NCBI GenBank assembly: GCA_963575745.1
Contig: CAUYUJ010020604.1
Span: 445,748 to 509,747, forward strand
Source: Prorocentrum cordatum
Taxonomy: Eukaryota > Sar > Dinophyceae > Prorocentrales > Prorocentraceae
DNA: 64,000 bases
Reading direction: 5' to 3'
This document shows positions 50,323-60,929 of the stretch, in pieces. Under the pieces are notes generated by a model, which saw nothing but the letters and a program-made list of their open reading frames with translations, did not search any database and was not told the DNA's origin. The stretch's first letter is position 1. The number at the start of each line of letters is the position of its first letter. A program made the translations under genes and the position numbers.

Positions 50323-50412
50323 TTAAGTCGAGCCTGTCCCTCTACAAGAGGAATGTTCAAACATAGTCAAAACATAGTCTGGGGACGAGCTGTTTAGCAT
50401 TTTTGATTATTT
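50323..50412 (+). mobile_element. Introner-like MITE family A, left half
   Basis: TTAAGTCGAGCCTGTCCCTC then TACAAGAGGAATGTTC matches the left ends of the complete copies, and TGGGGACGAG matches their interior. The 8 bp before it are GCTTAGCC, TAG-centred like the other targets. Cut off on the right by repeat N at about 50424. Upstream reads CALCPLQRWVADFVCFPMSV, coding-like. Confidence 0.8.
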
Positions 50413-50423
50413 TGGAGTTTTTA

Positions 50424-51345
50424 AATTATATATATGTATATATATACACACACACACCCTTTTCTATATTTTTACAATCCGGGGGGGTGGGAACCCCCCC
50501 CCCCCCGGAAAATCGGACCCCCGGGATCTGGCGCTTTTGGGGCCCCCTGGACGCCTTGCAATGGGTCCCTCGGGCCTTCCGGGCCTCCTGGACGCCCCTG
50601 CCGGGCCTTGCCAGCGGGCCCAAAGCGGTCAGGAGGGCGGCCAAACGGCCCCGCGAGAGCCCCACGCGGCCCCAGACAGCCCCAAGACGCCCGAAGACGA
50701 CCCAAAGAAGACCCCCAAGAGGTCCTCCAAGTGCAAAAAACAACACTTTCCTTTAGTTTTTAATTGAATTTTTGGACATTCGGTTCTTCGGTATTCCGTG
50801 CGTCCGAGTCCGCCGAAGAGGCCCCAAAAATCCTCCCACAACGGTGTCAAAGGGCTTCCAGACAGTCCAAAAGAGCTCCAATATGGTCCAACAGGGCCGC
50901 AAGATGGCCCCAAGAGAGCCCCGCTGACAGCCCCAGATGGCCCCAAGACGCCTCCCGAAGCACTCCAAATCGTGACCCGGTCGTTCAGGGAGACCGTGGT
51001 TGGTAGCAAGGTGGCCGCAAGAAGCCCCCAGAGGCCCCCAAAAGGCGCCCAGGAGGCCCCCAGAGGTCCCCAAAAAGCTTTTGAGAGGGGCCCAAGAACA
51101 CCTCCAAAGAGGAGCCCCTGCAATAAAAACTGGGGATGAGGACAAGGAGTGGCTCGCAGACAAGGAAGATTACGAGTAAGAGGAGAGGAAGTATAAGGAT
51201 AATACATAACATTACTATAACGACGATGGCGCAAACGGCAACAATGAATCATCGCTATATTTGGTTATCCGGCATGCCGAGCTTTAAGAACCAAGGTGCA
51301 TGGCGCGAAGCGCCAATGCAGTCTTGTATATATATATATATATCC
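50424..51345. repeat. 0.95-kb dispersed repeat N, copy 2
   Basis: Nearly identical to 35577-36525, also bounded by TATATA tracts; differences are scattered single bases and a short deletion near 50755. It entered the right half of a family A element. The high identity points to recent spread. Confidence 0.88.
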
Positions 51346-51554
51346 CCGCATCCAAAGTGGGGTTCTTGTTTCCTTTGGACTCCCCGCGCAGGAACACACA
51401 GGAGCACACACTCGCTCACACTCGCATTCACTCACACACAGACCATCTTGATCACCTTGACCATCACTCGATCACACACTCACTCATCCACTCACTCATC
51501 ATCTGCTGTATCATCCTCAGCATCATCACTCATTCAGTCATTCACTCACTCACC

Positions 51555-51754
51555 CACTCATACGCCAGCTTGAATATGGGGGAATATCAGATGGGAGGCT
51601 CGTCTGTGAGCGCATTGCGAGGAAGTCTCAGGCGGGAGCCATCTCCATATGGGGCCCGCATTTGATTCCCAACCATCCTGTGGTGTTGGGTCCTCGTTTT
51701 GAAGAGACGGTGCCCCGCGTTCCTTCCTTCCTCCTTCCTCCTCCCCCCCTCCTC
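51555..51754 (+). repeat. One 157-bp unit plus header, start of satellite block
   Basis: GAATATGGGGGAATATCAGA through GGGGCCCGCATTTGATT is one unit of the repeat described at 55600-56660. It is followed by the header AACCATCCTGTGGTGTTGGG and GAAGAGACGGTGCCCCGCGT, then a CCTCC-rich stretch. Confidence 0.9.
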
Positions 51755-52700
51755 CCCCTCCCAATTTGGTGCACCCCTCACACGGTTCGTGGCCCCATAG
51801 GGAGCTCCACCGAAGGCCCCAGTGGCAGTGTTCGCATGGCGGCCCCGCCCCATTTTGGCGCACCCCTCACACGGTTCGTGGCCCCATAGGGAGCTCCACC
51901 GAAGGCCCCAGTGGCAGGGTTCGCATGGCGGCCCCGCCCCATTTTGGCGCACCCCTCACACGGTTCGTGGCCCCATAGGGAGCTCCACTAAAGGCTTCAG
52001 TGGCAGGGTTCGCATGGCGGCCCCGCCTCATTTGGGCGCACCCCTCACACGGTTCGTGGCCCCATAGGGAGCTCCACCGAAGGCCCCAGTGGCAGGGTTC
52101 GCATGGCGGCCCCGCCCCATTTTGGCGCACCCCTCACACGGTTCGTGGCCCCATAGGGAGCTCCACCGAAGGCCCCAGTGGCAGGGTTCGCATGGGCGGC
52201 CCCGCCCATTTTGGCGCACCCCTCACACGGTTCGTGGCCCCATAGGGAGCTCCACCGAAGGCCCAGTGGCAGGGTTCGCATGGCGGCCCCGCCCCATTTT
52301 GGCGCACCCCTCACACGGTTCGTGGCCCCATAGGGAGCTCCACCGAAGGCCTCAGTGGCAGGGTTCGCATGGCGGCCCCGCCCCCATTTTGGCGCACCCC
52401 TCACACGGTTCGTGGCCCCATAGGGAGCTCCACCGAAGGCCCCAGTGGCAGGGTTCGCATGGCGGCCCCGCCCATTTTGGCGCACCCCTCACACGGTTCG
52501 TGGCCCCATAGGGAGCTCCACCGAAGGCCCCAGTGGCAGGGTTCGCATGGCGGCCCCGCCCCATTTGGCGCACCCCTCACACGGTTCGTGGCCCCGCAGG
52601 GACATAGGGAGCTCCACCGAAGGCCTCAGTGGCAGGGTTCGCATGGCGGCCCCGCCCCAGTGTGGCGCACCCCTCACACGGTTCGTGGCCGCATTGGGAA
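51755..52700 (+). repeat. 89-bp satellite array 1, about 11 units
   Basis: Units of 87-89 bp: CATTTTGGCGCACCCCTCAC, ACGGTTCGTGGCCCCATAGG, GAGCTCCACCGAAGGCCCCA, GTGGCAGGGTTCGCATGGCG, GCCCCGCCC. Very high identity; variants mostly in C-runs. One unit near 52595 carries a 9-bp insertion (GCAGGGACA). Open frames across it are repeat artefacts. Confidence 0.98.
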
Positions 52701-53085
52701 TTCCTTTTGTTTCGTCCCACCTGCCCTGCGGTATTCACGTTTGCATATGGTTGGGTCCTTCGCCAGGATAATGTTTTTTTAATCCGAGCGGGTCATCTTC
52801 GAACCTGTAGTTGTCGTCATTGTTCGGTTTCCGAGGTCTGAATATGGGGGAAGTCTCAGGCGGGAGTTTCGTCTGTGAGTGAACTGCGAGGAAGTATCAG
52901 GCGGCAGCCCTCTCCCTATGGGGCCCGCATTTCATGTTTGCAATCCGAGCGGGTCATCGTCGAACTTCTAATTGCCTTCATTCCCAACCATCCTGTGGTG
53001 TTGGGTCTTCGTTTTGAAGAGACGGTGCCCCGCGTTCCTTCCTTCCTCCTTCCTCCTCCCTTCCTCCTCCCCCTCCCATCACCGC
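52700..53085 (+). repeat. Tail, 157-bp unit and header between arrays 1 and 2
   Basis: Tail GGGAATTCCTTTTG to TTGCATATGGTTGGGTCCTT then CGCCAGGATAATG; about 1.3 units of the 157-bp repeat; header AACCATCCTGTGGTGTTGGG; CCTTCCTCCTCCC. Confidence 0.92.
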
Positions 53086-54190
53086 CCCATTTTGGTGCAC
53101 CCCTCACACGGTTCGTGGCCCCATAGGGAGTTCCACCGAAGGCCTCAGTGGCAGGGTTCGCATGGCGGCCCCGCCCCAGTGTGGCGCACCCCTCACACGG
53201 TTCGTGGCCCCACAGGGAGTTCCACCGAAGGCCCCAGTGGCAGGGTTCGCATGGCGGCCCCGCCCCATTTTGGCGCACCCCTCACTCGGTTCGTGGCCCC
53301 ATAGGGAGCTCCACTAAAGGCTTCAGTGGCAGGGTTCGCATGGCGGCCCCGCCTCATTTTCGCGCACCCCTCACACGGTTCGTGGCCCCATAGGGAGCTC
53401 CACCGAAGGCCCCAGTGGCAGGGTTCGCATGGCGGCCCCGCCTCATTTTGGCGCACCCCTCACACGGTTCGTGGCCCCATAGGGAGCTCCACCGAAGGCC
53501 CCAGTGGCAGGGTTCGCATGGCGGCCCCGCCCCATTTTGGCGCACCCCTCACACGGTTCGTGGCCCCATAGGGAGCTCCACCGAAGGCCTCAGTGGCAGG
53601 GTTCGCATGGCGGCCCCGCCCATTTTGGCGCACCCCTCACACGGTTCGTGGCCCCATAGGGAGCTCCACCGAAGGCCTCAGTGGCAGGGTTCGCATGGCT
53701 GCCCGCCCCATTTTGGCGCACCCTTCACACGGTTCGTGGCCCCATAGGGAGCTCCACCGAAGCCCCAGTGGCAGGGTTCGCATGGCGGCCCCGCCCCGTT
53801 TTGGCGCAGGGGTTCGTGGCCCCATCCACCGAAGGCCCAGTGGCAGGGTTCGCATGGCGGCCCCGCCCCATTTTGGCGCACCCCTCACACGGTTCGTGGC
53901 CCCATAGGGAGCTCCACCGAAGGCCCCAGTGGCAGGGTTCGCATGGCGGCCCCGCCCCATTTTGGCGCACCCCTCACACGGTTCGTGGCCCCATAGGGAG
54001 CTCCACCGAAGGCCCCAGTGGCAGGGTTCGCATGGCGGCCCCGCCCCATATTGGCGCACCCCTCACACGGTTCGTGGCCCCGCAGGGACATAGGGAGCTC
54101 CACCGAAGGCCTCAGTGGCAGGGTTCGCATGGCGGCCCCGCCCCAGTGTGGCGCACCCCTCACACGGTTCGTGGCCGCATTGGGAATTCC
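53085..54190 (+). repeat. 89-bp satellite array 2, about 12 units
   Basis: As array 1. It includes a shortened unit near 53805-53840 and ends with the same 9-bp-insertion unit and the same tail as array 1. Arrays 1 and 2 are therefore copies of a larger unit of about 1.4 kb. Confidence 0.97.
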
Positions 54191-54620
54191 TTTTGCTTCG
54201 TCCCACCTGCCCTGCGGTATTCACGTTTGCATATGGTTGGGCCCTTCGCCAGGATATTTTTTTAGCTCCTGAGGCTTGAATATGGGGGAGGTATCAGGCG
54301 GGAGGCTCGTCTGTGAGTGAACTGCGAGGAAGTCTCAGGCGGGAGCCCTCTCCCTATGGAGCCCGCATGTCACGTTTGCGACCCGAGCGGGTCATCTTCG
54401 AATTTGTAGCTGTCGTCATTTTGGGGCTCCTGTGTCTTGAATATGGGGGAAGTATCAGGCGGGAGGCTCGTCTGTGAGTGAACTGCGAGGAAGTCTCAGG
54501 CGGGAGCCCTTTCCTTATGGGGTCCGCATTTCATTTCCTGAGAGACGGTGCCCCGCGTTCCTTGTTTGCCGCCCTCCTCCCCTTCTTCCTCCCTCCTCCC
54601 TGCGCTTAACCCACCTAGTA
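54190..54620 (+). repeat. Tail, about 1.7 units of the 157-bp repeat and degenerate header
   Basis: Same order as 52700-53085, but the header is reduced to GAGACGGTGCCCCGCGTTCC. Confidence 0.9.
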
Positions 54621-55530
54621 CAACGTTTCGTGGCCCCATAGGGAGCTCCACGGAAGGCCCCAGTGCAGGGTTCGCATGGCGGCCCCGCCCCATGTCGGCG
54701 CACCCCTCACACGGTTCTTGGCCCCGTAGGGAGCTCCACCGAAGGCCCCAGTGACAGGGTTCGCATGGCGGCCCCGCGCCATTTTGGCGCACCCCTCACA
54801 CGGTTCGTGGCCCCATAGGGAGCTCCACCGAAGGCCCCAGTGACAGGGTTCGTATGGCGGCCCCGCGTTTTGGAGCACCTTTCACACGGTTCTTGGCCCC
54901 GTAGGGAGCTCCACCGAAGGCCCTTGTGGCAGGGTTCGCGTGGCGGCACCGCGCATTTTTGGCGCACCCTTCACACGGTTCGTGGCCCCATAGGGAGTTC
55001 CACCGAAGGCCCCAGTGGCAGGGTTCGCATGGCGGCCCCGCTTCATTTTGGCGCACCCCCCGCACGGTTCGTGCCCTCATAGGGAATTCCACCGAAGGCC
55101 CCAGTGGCAGGGTTCGGATGGCGGCCCCGCCCCATGTCGGCGCACCCCTCACACGGTTCGTGGCCCCATAGGGAGCTCCACCGAAGGCCCCGGCGGCAGG
55201 GTTCGCATGGCGGCCCCGCGCCATTTTGGCGCACCCCTCACACGGTTCGTGGCTTCATATGGGGCTCCACAGAAGGCCGCAGTGACAGGGTTCGCATGGC
55301 GGCCCCGCGCCATTTTGGCGCACCCCTCACACGGTTCGTGGCCCCATAGGGAGCTCCACCGAAGGCCCCAGAGGCAGGGTTCGCATGGCGGCCCCGCCCC
55401 ATGTCGGCGCACCCCTCACACGGTTCGTGGCCCCATAGGGAGCTCCACCGAAGGCCCCAGTGGCAGGGTTCGCATGGCGGCCCCGCGCCATTTTGGCGCA
55501 CCCTTCACACGGTTTGTGGCCCCATTGGGA
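54620..55530 (+). repeat. 89-bp satellite array 3, about 10 units
   Basis: Same unit with more substitutions (for example CCCCGCGCCATTTTGGCGC and CCATGTCGGCGC variants), so older or less homogenised. Followed by the tail GGGAATTCCCTTTGCTTCGT and TTGGGTCATTTGCCAGGATA. Confidence 0.96.
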
Positions 55531-55599
55531 ATTCCCTTTGCTTCGTCCCACTTGCCTGCGGTTCTCACACTTGCGTATGGTTGGGTCATTTGCCAGGAT

Positions 55600-56660
55600 A
55601 ATGTTTTTCATCCTAGCGGTTCATCCTCGAACTTGTAATTGTCGTCATTTTTGGGCCCCTGAGGCCTGAATATGGGGGGAATATCCGGCGGGAGGCTCGT
55701 CTGTGAGTGAATTGCGAGGAAGTCTCACGTGGGAACCTTCTCCATATTGGGCCCGCAACTCATGTTTGTAATCCGAGCGGTTCATCCTCGAACTTGTAAC
55801 CGTCATCATTTTTGGACTCCTGAGGCTTGAATATGGGGGAAGTATCAGGCGGGAGGCTCGTCTGGTGAGTGAATTGCGAGGAAGTCTCAGGCGGGAGCCC
55901 TCTCCATATGGGGCCCGCATTTCATGTTTGTAATCCGAGCGAGTCATCGTCGAACCTGTAACCGTCATAATGTTTGGACTCCCGAGGCCTGAAATTGAGG
56001 GACATATCAGGCGGGAACTTCGTCTGCGAGTGAACTGCGAGGAAGTCTCAGGCAGGAGCCCCTTCCCTATGGGGCCCGCACTTCATGTTTTTAATCCGAG
56101 CGGGTCATCCTCAACCCTGTAAGCGGGGAACCGCCTGGGGTGTTTTCTTTGGCCCGTTCGCGGCCAGTTCGTTGTGGTGCCTCAGGCGGTTTGCTTGTTA
56201 ATCTGAGCGGGTCATCCTCGAATATGTAATTGTCGTCATTTTTGGGCTCCTTAGTGTGGGGGAAGTATCAGGCGGGAGCCTCGTTTGTGAGTGAACTGCG
56301 AGGAAGTCTCAGGCGGGAGCCCTCTCCATATGGGGCCCGCATTTCATGTATGTAATCCGAACAGGTCATCCTCGAACCTGTGACTATCGTCATGTTTTGG
56401 CTCCCGAGGCTTGAATATCATGGGGGAAGTATCAGGCGGGAGCCTCGTCTGTGAGTGAGCTGGCAGGAAGTCTCAGGCGGGAGCCCTCTCCCTATGGGGC
56501 CCGCGCTCATGTTTTTAGTCCGAGCGGGACATCCTCGAACCTGTAACTGTCGTCACGTTGGGGCTCCCGAGGCGTGAATATGGAGGAAACATCAGGCGGG
56601 GATCCTCGTTTGTGAGTGCACAGTGAGGAAGTCTCAGGCGGGAAACCCCTCCTTATGCGC
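55600..56660 (+). repeat. About 157-bp tandem repeat, about 7 units
   Basis: Each unit runs AATCCGAGCGGGTCATCCTC, GAACCTGTAACTGTCGTCAT, CTGAGGCTTGAATATGGGGG, AAGTATCAGGCGGGAGGCTC, GTCTGTGAGTGAACTGCGAG, GAAGTCTCAGGCGGGAGCCC, TCTCCATATGGGGCCCGCAT. The TCAGGCGGGAG motif occurs twice per unit. One unit (56100-56200) is replaced by a TGTTTTCTTTGGCCC segment. Confidence 0.95.
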
Positions 56661-56734
56661 TTTTCAGATGGCGATTCGCCCGACCCATCAGGTGAGGAGG
56701 AAGAGGAGGAACAGGAGGTGAGGACGACGACGGC

Positions 56735-56965
56735 GGGCGGGCGCAGGGAGAAACCCTTGCGTCCGGGCTGGGGGTGGGAACCCATCCTCGGCCGAAGCGG
56801 GGGCAGGGGGAAACCCTTGTCTCCGGGCTGGCGGTGGTGAGAATCGGGGGCAGGGGGAAACCCTTGTCTCCAGGCTGGCGGTGGTAACCCATCGTCAGCC
56901 GAATCGGGCGCAGGGGGTTCTGGGCCGGGGGTGGTAACCCATCCTCGGCCGAATCGGGCTTGGCT
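56735..56965 (+). repeat. About 60-bp tandem repeat, about 4 units
   Basis: GGGGGCAGGGGGAAACCCTT, GTCTCCGGGCTGGCGGTGGT, AACCCATCCTCGGCCGAATC repeated with deletions. Preceded at 56660-56700 by GGTGAGGAGGAAGAGGAGG. Confidence 0.88.
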
Positions 56966-57545
56966 TCGTGCTGCCTCCCGCCTGAGCGCGGCCGTGAGTA
57001 GCTCGGTGCCTGCGGGGTTGTCCCAACGGGTTGCTCCCTCGCCCCAGCGGCTCGCGCGGTTGCCCCAACGACCTGGCCCGCGGGGTTGCCCCAATGGCCG
57101 CGGGACGCGGCCATTCGAGAATGCGCCCGCGCTGGCCGAGGCGGCGACGGCGTGGAGGAAAATCGACGCGCGCGGTCTTGCAATAGACAGGAGAGGACGT
57201 GGCGAAACAGCAGGAGGGCGAGGCAAGGGCAACGCGGTGAGCGGGTGAGGGCCACGCACCAGGGCGAGAATAATAGTGACGCAGAGAAGACAAGAAGGGC
57301 GCCTCACTAATCGCGAGGACGACAGTGAAAGGTTATTTCCAGATTCGCCGAACAGATTTTCACGTGGGGTCCTTCCGTCGGAGTAACCCCCATGCCCCGG
57401 ATAAAAAGGAAGTGCAGCCCTTTAGCCCTTTGGAATATGCATTTATTGTCCCGTGCCAATAGGAATTGATTGTGGAAAGGGGCGGCGAGGCCGAATTTGG
57501 TAATCCCCGGGGGAAGTTGCGACCCGAAGTTGATATCATCTTACG
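56966..57545. other. No supported gene
   Basis: GGTTGCCCCAACG phrases at about 57015-57105, otherwise unique-looking sequence. Confidence 0.45.
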
Positions 57546-57559
57546 TTGACTAGCAACAT

Positions 57560-57745
57560 CATCAAAACGCTGAGCATGGCAATGGTGGTCTCACCATTTC
57601 AGCTTTCGCAATCACGAGCGCGTGGCGGGGCAATGGGATTCTCACCGTTGCAGTTTTCCCACATCACGAACTCGCGGCAGGGCCATGGGATTCTCACTTT
57701 CTCAGTCGTTCCCGAGTCAGGAACGCGCGGTAGGGCCATGGGGAC
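57560..57745 (+). repeat. About 54-bp tandem repeat, 3 units
   Basis: Units start GGGCAATGGGATTCTCACC and contain a TTTCAG or TTGCAG, TTCCC(A/G) and a CGCGG end. Diverged. Confidence 0.8.
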
Positions 57746-57899
57746 CGATTGGGATTTGAAGTTGCTCGTGTTTTTTCCAGCAAAAAGAACATTGGATTTA
57801 TTTTTTCGCGCATCCTGCACACGGTTAGACGAGCGTCCAGATTCGAGATCTGTCGAGTCAGCCTTGCGCGAATATCTAGAAAGTCAGTCTACACGAGCG

Positions 57900-58025
57900 C
57901 CCATGATCATCATCATCATCGTCATCATCATCATTATCATCACACTGTTCATCATCATCATCGTCATCATCATCATCATCATCGTTCATACTCATCATCA
58001 TCATCGTCATCATCATCAGCTTCAC
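57900..58025. repeat. (ATC)n microsatellite
   Basis: CATCATCATC with GTC and ACT interruptions. Confidence 0.95.
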
Positions 58026-58689
58026 CATCACCCGCCGGGAAATCGTTGGTTATCCACGCCAGACCCCGAACTTTATTATCCCCCGGGGATTGTTATCGGG
58101 GGCGCAGGGATAATTTTTAGGTGGTTCGTCCAACATCCGCTTGCAGGAGGACGTTCCCAAGTGAAGCTTAGCCTGGTGCCCCCCCGTTCTCCGCGCCAAC
58201 TCCTCCCGTGCAAATCGGTCGCCGCGGGCCGCTTGCCGTCTCGGCCCTGGTTTCGCCTCCTCTGTCACGTTTGCCTCGCCTCTCGCGCCTTTCTGCTGCG
58301 CTGCGCACATGCGCCGCGGGCCGCGTAACACCTTTGCAGGGTCGCTTCCCCCGAGGCGCGTCACTTTGCTGGTCGGCGGCGCGTTCGGCTTTCGTTGTGT
58401 TCTCTGCTGCGTCGCGCGGTTTCTGCGCGCGCACGAAGCAAAACCTCGGAGGCTCGCTGGAGCAGCTCGCAAGTCGCCCGGCGCGAGGGCTCGCGGCAAG
58501 GGCCGCGCCTCGTCCTCCTCCGCCTTCCTGGCTTGCTGCCTTTGAGCCTCGTCCTCTTTGTCCGCCTTCGCGTCCTCTGCCCCTCACCCCACCCCGTTGC
58601 TCCTTCGCCTCCACCTGCCCCGGCGGCTCCTTCGGCCTCGCCCCGGCACCCCTCTCCTCTTTCTTGCTCGGGAGCCTTGAGACGGGGGC
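58026..58689. other. Palindromic ATTATCCCCCGGGGATTGTT and GC-rich sequence
   Basis: TTATTATCCCCCGGGGAT and GGGATAATTT form a small inverted repeat near 58072-58116. Beyond it both strands are open and Arg/Ala-rich. No clear gene. Confidence 0.4.
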
Positions 58690-58850
58690 CGATGCAAGCG
58701 AGGGTCAGCCAGGGCGCCACGTCTTGCAGGATCCTGCAGAGCTGGGGTTGCTGCACTGACCCGGGCTTGCGTTCGGATTCCCGCAGCATCCTGCAGGATC
58801 CTGCAGGATTTTGCAAAGCTTGATTCACCCGGGTTTTTAGCTCGACCCGG
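58690..58850. repeat. TGCAGGATCCTGCA palindromes with CACCCGGGT ends
   Basis: CTTGCAGGATCCTGCAG at 58732 and CCTGCAGGATCCTGCAGG at 58792, plus TGACCCGGGCTTGCG and CACCCGGGT. Shares CAGGATCCTGC and GACCCGGGT with 5140-5310, so both may be relics of one family. Confidence 0.65.
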
Positions 58851-59029
58851 CGCCCGACCCTCGTGCGCCCTCCCCTTGTCGTCCTCCCCAGACATCCGCC
58901 GATCTGTTTTTTTTTTTTCAGCCCGCGGCCCCAGAGGTCCCGAGCCCTTCCCTGGAGGTGCTGTTTCGTCTCGGATCAATGACTGATGGTCCCCGGGCTC
59001 GGTAACGGGCCCGCCGACCAGCGGAGCCT

Positions 59030-59092
59030 GCCACCAAGCGACGACCTCGCCGAACAGCAGACCAGCAGACCAACAGACCGAACATCGGTCCA
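59030..59092. repeat. GACCAGCAGACC minisatellite, left part
   Basis: CAGCAGACCAGCAGACCAAC. It is the left half of an array that resumes at 60930, split by the retrocopy. Confidence 0.85.
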
Positions 59093-59129
59093 TCCGTAGC
59101 CATTTTGGCTCAAGCCATTTTGGCTCAAG
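59093..59129 (+). other. Relict dinoflagellate spliced leader, two in tandem
   Basis: TCC then GTAGCCATTTTGGCTCAAG at 59093-59114 matches the conserved 22-nt leader. CCATTTTGGCTCAAG at 59115-59129 is a second, 5-prime-truncated leader, and CCATTT follows again at 59130-59135. Tandem leaders show the message was recycled more than once: a retrocopy was transcribed and trans-spliced at the acceptor site within its old leader. Confidence 0.97.
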
Positions 59130-59173
59130 CCATTTCCCGTGGCCCGTCCTTCGGTCTCCCGTGCTGGGCGCGC

Positions 59174-60626
59174 ATGGCCGTGAGGGCGCCGCTGGAGGGT
59201 GCGGGCTTGGGAGCGATGGCGGCGGGGAGACGGCCGTGGCGGCCGTCTGAGGCGTTGTGGAGGCCTCAGCGCGAGCGGCGGGCCGCACAGCGCTGGGCAG
59301 CCCTCTCCCGCGAGCGCCTGGTGGAGCGCCAGGCGTCCGAGCTCGTGGAGCTGCGGAGCCTGGCATCGGCCCCCCCCCCAGCGTCCTGCACCGCCTGGCG
59401 CTTGTGGCGCCCGTGCTGATCGCCCATGAGTACGGCGGGCCGCTGGAGGAGGACCGCATCCTCGAGCGCAATGTGGGGTGCCACGCGCGGGCCCTCCCGC
59501 GGCCTGGCGTTCCGCGGGCCGCCTGGAGGAGGGCGCAGCGCGGGCCGCGCCTCCCGTGCCCGAGGTCGGCCGCAGCGGCGAGTTCAGCGGAGGAGGAGCC
59601 GCGGGCTGTGGGCGCAGATGCCATTCACGTCGCTGATCTTGAAGCGGAGCTCCTGGCGGAGGCTGACGCCCAGGCGAGCGGCGGTGCGTTCCCTCCCCCG
59701 CCAAGCGTTTGGCTGGTCGCTGACCCTCTGGCCGGGGCGAGGGCCTTCCGGGAGGGCTTCGACGCGGGCTGGCGCCTTGCTGGGACGGACTCCGGCGCTC
59801 CGCGGGGCGGCGACGGCGTGGGGCTGCAGGAGCAGTGCGTGCCCTCCTCGTCCTTCCGTGGAGTTTGGGAGGTCTGCAGCGACGGTGCGTGCGGCGGCGG
59901 GCAGGCTGCCCCTGTCGCCAGGGCAGAGCCTGGCCCTCCCCGTGAGGGGGTTTGGAAGGCAGGCGCGGCGATGGAGGAGGACGGCAGGGCCGCCCTCCAT
60001 GCGCCGTGCCGTGCGTTCGATGGTGTGCTAGGCGGTACTGCAGGCGAGAGAGCGCCGCGGCCGCCGCTGCTTCTGGAGAGCCTGGCGGGCCCAGGCAGCG
60101 ACGACGGCTTCGATGACGGCTGTTTGGACGGCCCTGTCGACGGCGACGCGGACGGGGACACGGCCTGCCCTGGACCCCCCGCCCGTTCGGAGCCCGACAG
60201 CCACGTCCTGGAGTATCTGGACCGCTTCGGCGCGGCGGTGCTGAGCGGCGGCACGGCCGTGGAGCTGGTGAGGGGCGCCGCTGGTTCCGAACGGGCCGCC
60301 GTTGCGGCGAGTGCCGAGCGGTTCCTCCCTTTCCTCGATGAGTTCGGCTTGGCCGCGGTGTGGCCCGCGGTCCGCTCTCGGGAGTGGAATCGCCCCTGGG
60401 CCTCGCCGAAGGCCGCGCCGAGGATTGGCTTCTGCAGCGTGAGCTTACACGCGGAGACAGGGCAGAGGTCGAAGCCCGCGCTGAGAGCTTACTGTTGCAG
60501 AAGGGACTTCGTAGTGATTATTTATCACGGCGATTGCTTCGAGGTGGATGGTCAGTGATCGCTTCTGACTTGTGCTGTCATCACATCTTGATGCTGGGAG
60601 TCGTGAGTGAGGCCTCCTGTGCTTGA
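59174..60626 (+). pseudogene. Retrogene protein, unidentified, two frameshifts
   Basis: ATG at 59174 opens MAVRAPLEGAGLGAMAAGRR and then an Arg/Glu/Leu helix (AALSRERLVERQASELVELR). At a run of ten C (59370-59379) the good frame changes by one base; it continues from VLHRLALVAPVLIAHEYGGP through a 960-nt open stretch with VADLEAELLAEADAQA, an acidic DDGFDDGCLDGPVDGDADGD segment near 60100-60160, and HVLEYLDRFGAAVLSGGTAV. Around 60380 the frame changes again in the same direction to LGLAEGRAEDWLLQRELTRG and ends SDLCCHHILMLGVVSEASCA with TGA. If both shifts are sequencing errors in homopolymers the protein is about 484 residues; otherwise it is a pseudogene. No family recognised. The acidic segment is not a canonical EF-hand. 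Confidence 0.65.
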
Positions 60627-60914
60627 ATGTGCACGCTGTGTATTTGCAATGCAGTCGAGTTCACTCTGGCGCAGGTAGTGAAGTTTTGTTCTTTTCTGCG
60701 CTGCTGCGGGGGGGGGGGGGGGGCGGCTTGTCATGCGTTCGGCAGCCGTCCCCTGGTGGCCGCGGTGGAGGCCCAGGGCGGCCCCCGCGGGGAGAGGCGG
60801 CCCTAGGCGGCCCCTCTCGGGAGGGCGTGTCTCGGGGGGTGCTGGTGGCCCCTGGGGGCCCCTCGGTCCTTTTTTCTTTCGCCTTTAAGGCCCCGTCTTT
60901 AACTTTAACCTTAA
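60627..60914 (+). other. Retrocopy 3-prime untranslated region
   Basis: Contains a G16-like run at about 60708-60723 and ends TTTAACTTTAACCTT before the right duplication. No gene. Confidence 0.5.
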
Positions 60915-60929
60915 CATCGGTCCATCCAG

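Larger units (their letters stand above)
59093..60914 (+). mobile_element. Spliced-leader-tagged retrocopy (processed mRNA inserted in the genome)
   Basis: Begins with the dinoflagellate spliced leader, contains an intron-less frame, and is bounded by a 15-bp direct repeat, AACATCGGTCCATCC, at about 59081-59095 and 60915-60929. The last three bases of the left repeat overlap the leader's TCC. It splits a GACCAGCAGACC minisatellite. Leader, lack of introns and target-site duplication together indicate reverse transcription of a trans-spliced mRNA and insertion by LINE-type machinery. The 3-prime end is TTTAACTTTAACCTT; no poly(A) remains. Confidence 0.9.

Noticed and set aside
51755-55530. Many overlapping 60-200 codon frames on both strands
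   Set aside because: They are the 89-bp satellite read in different phases; identical peptides recur every unit and the unit is not a multiple of three.
60100-60160. EF-hand calcium loop in the retrogene acidic segment
   Set aside because: The spacing of Asp and Gly does not fit the 12-residue loop (no Glu at position 12, no flanking helices).
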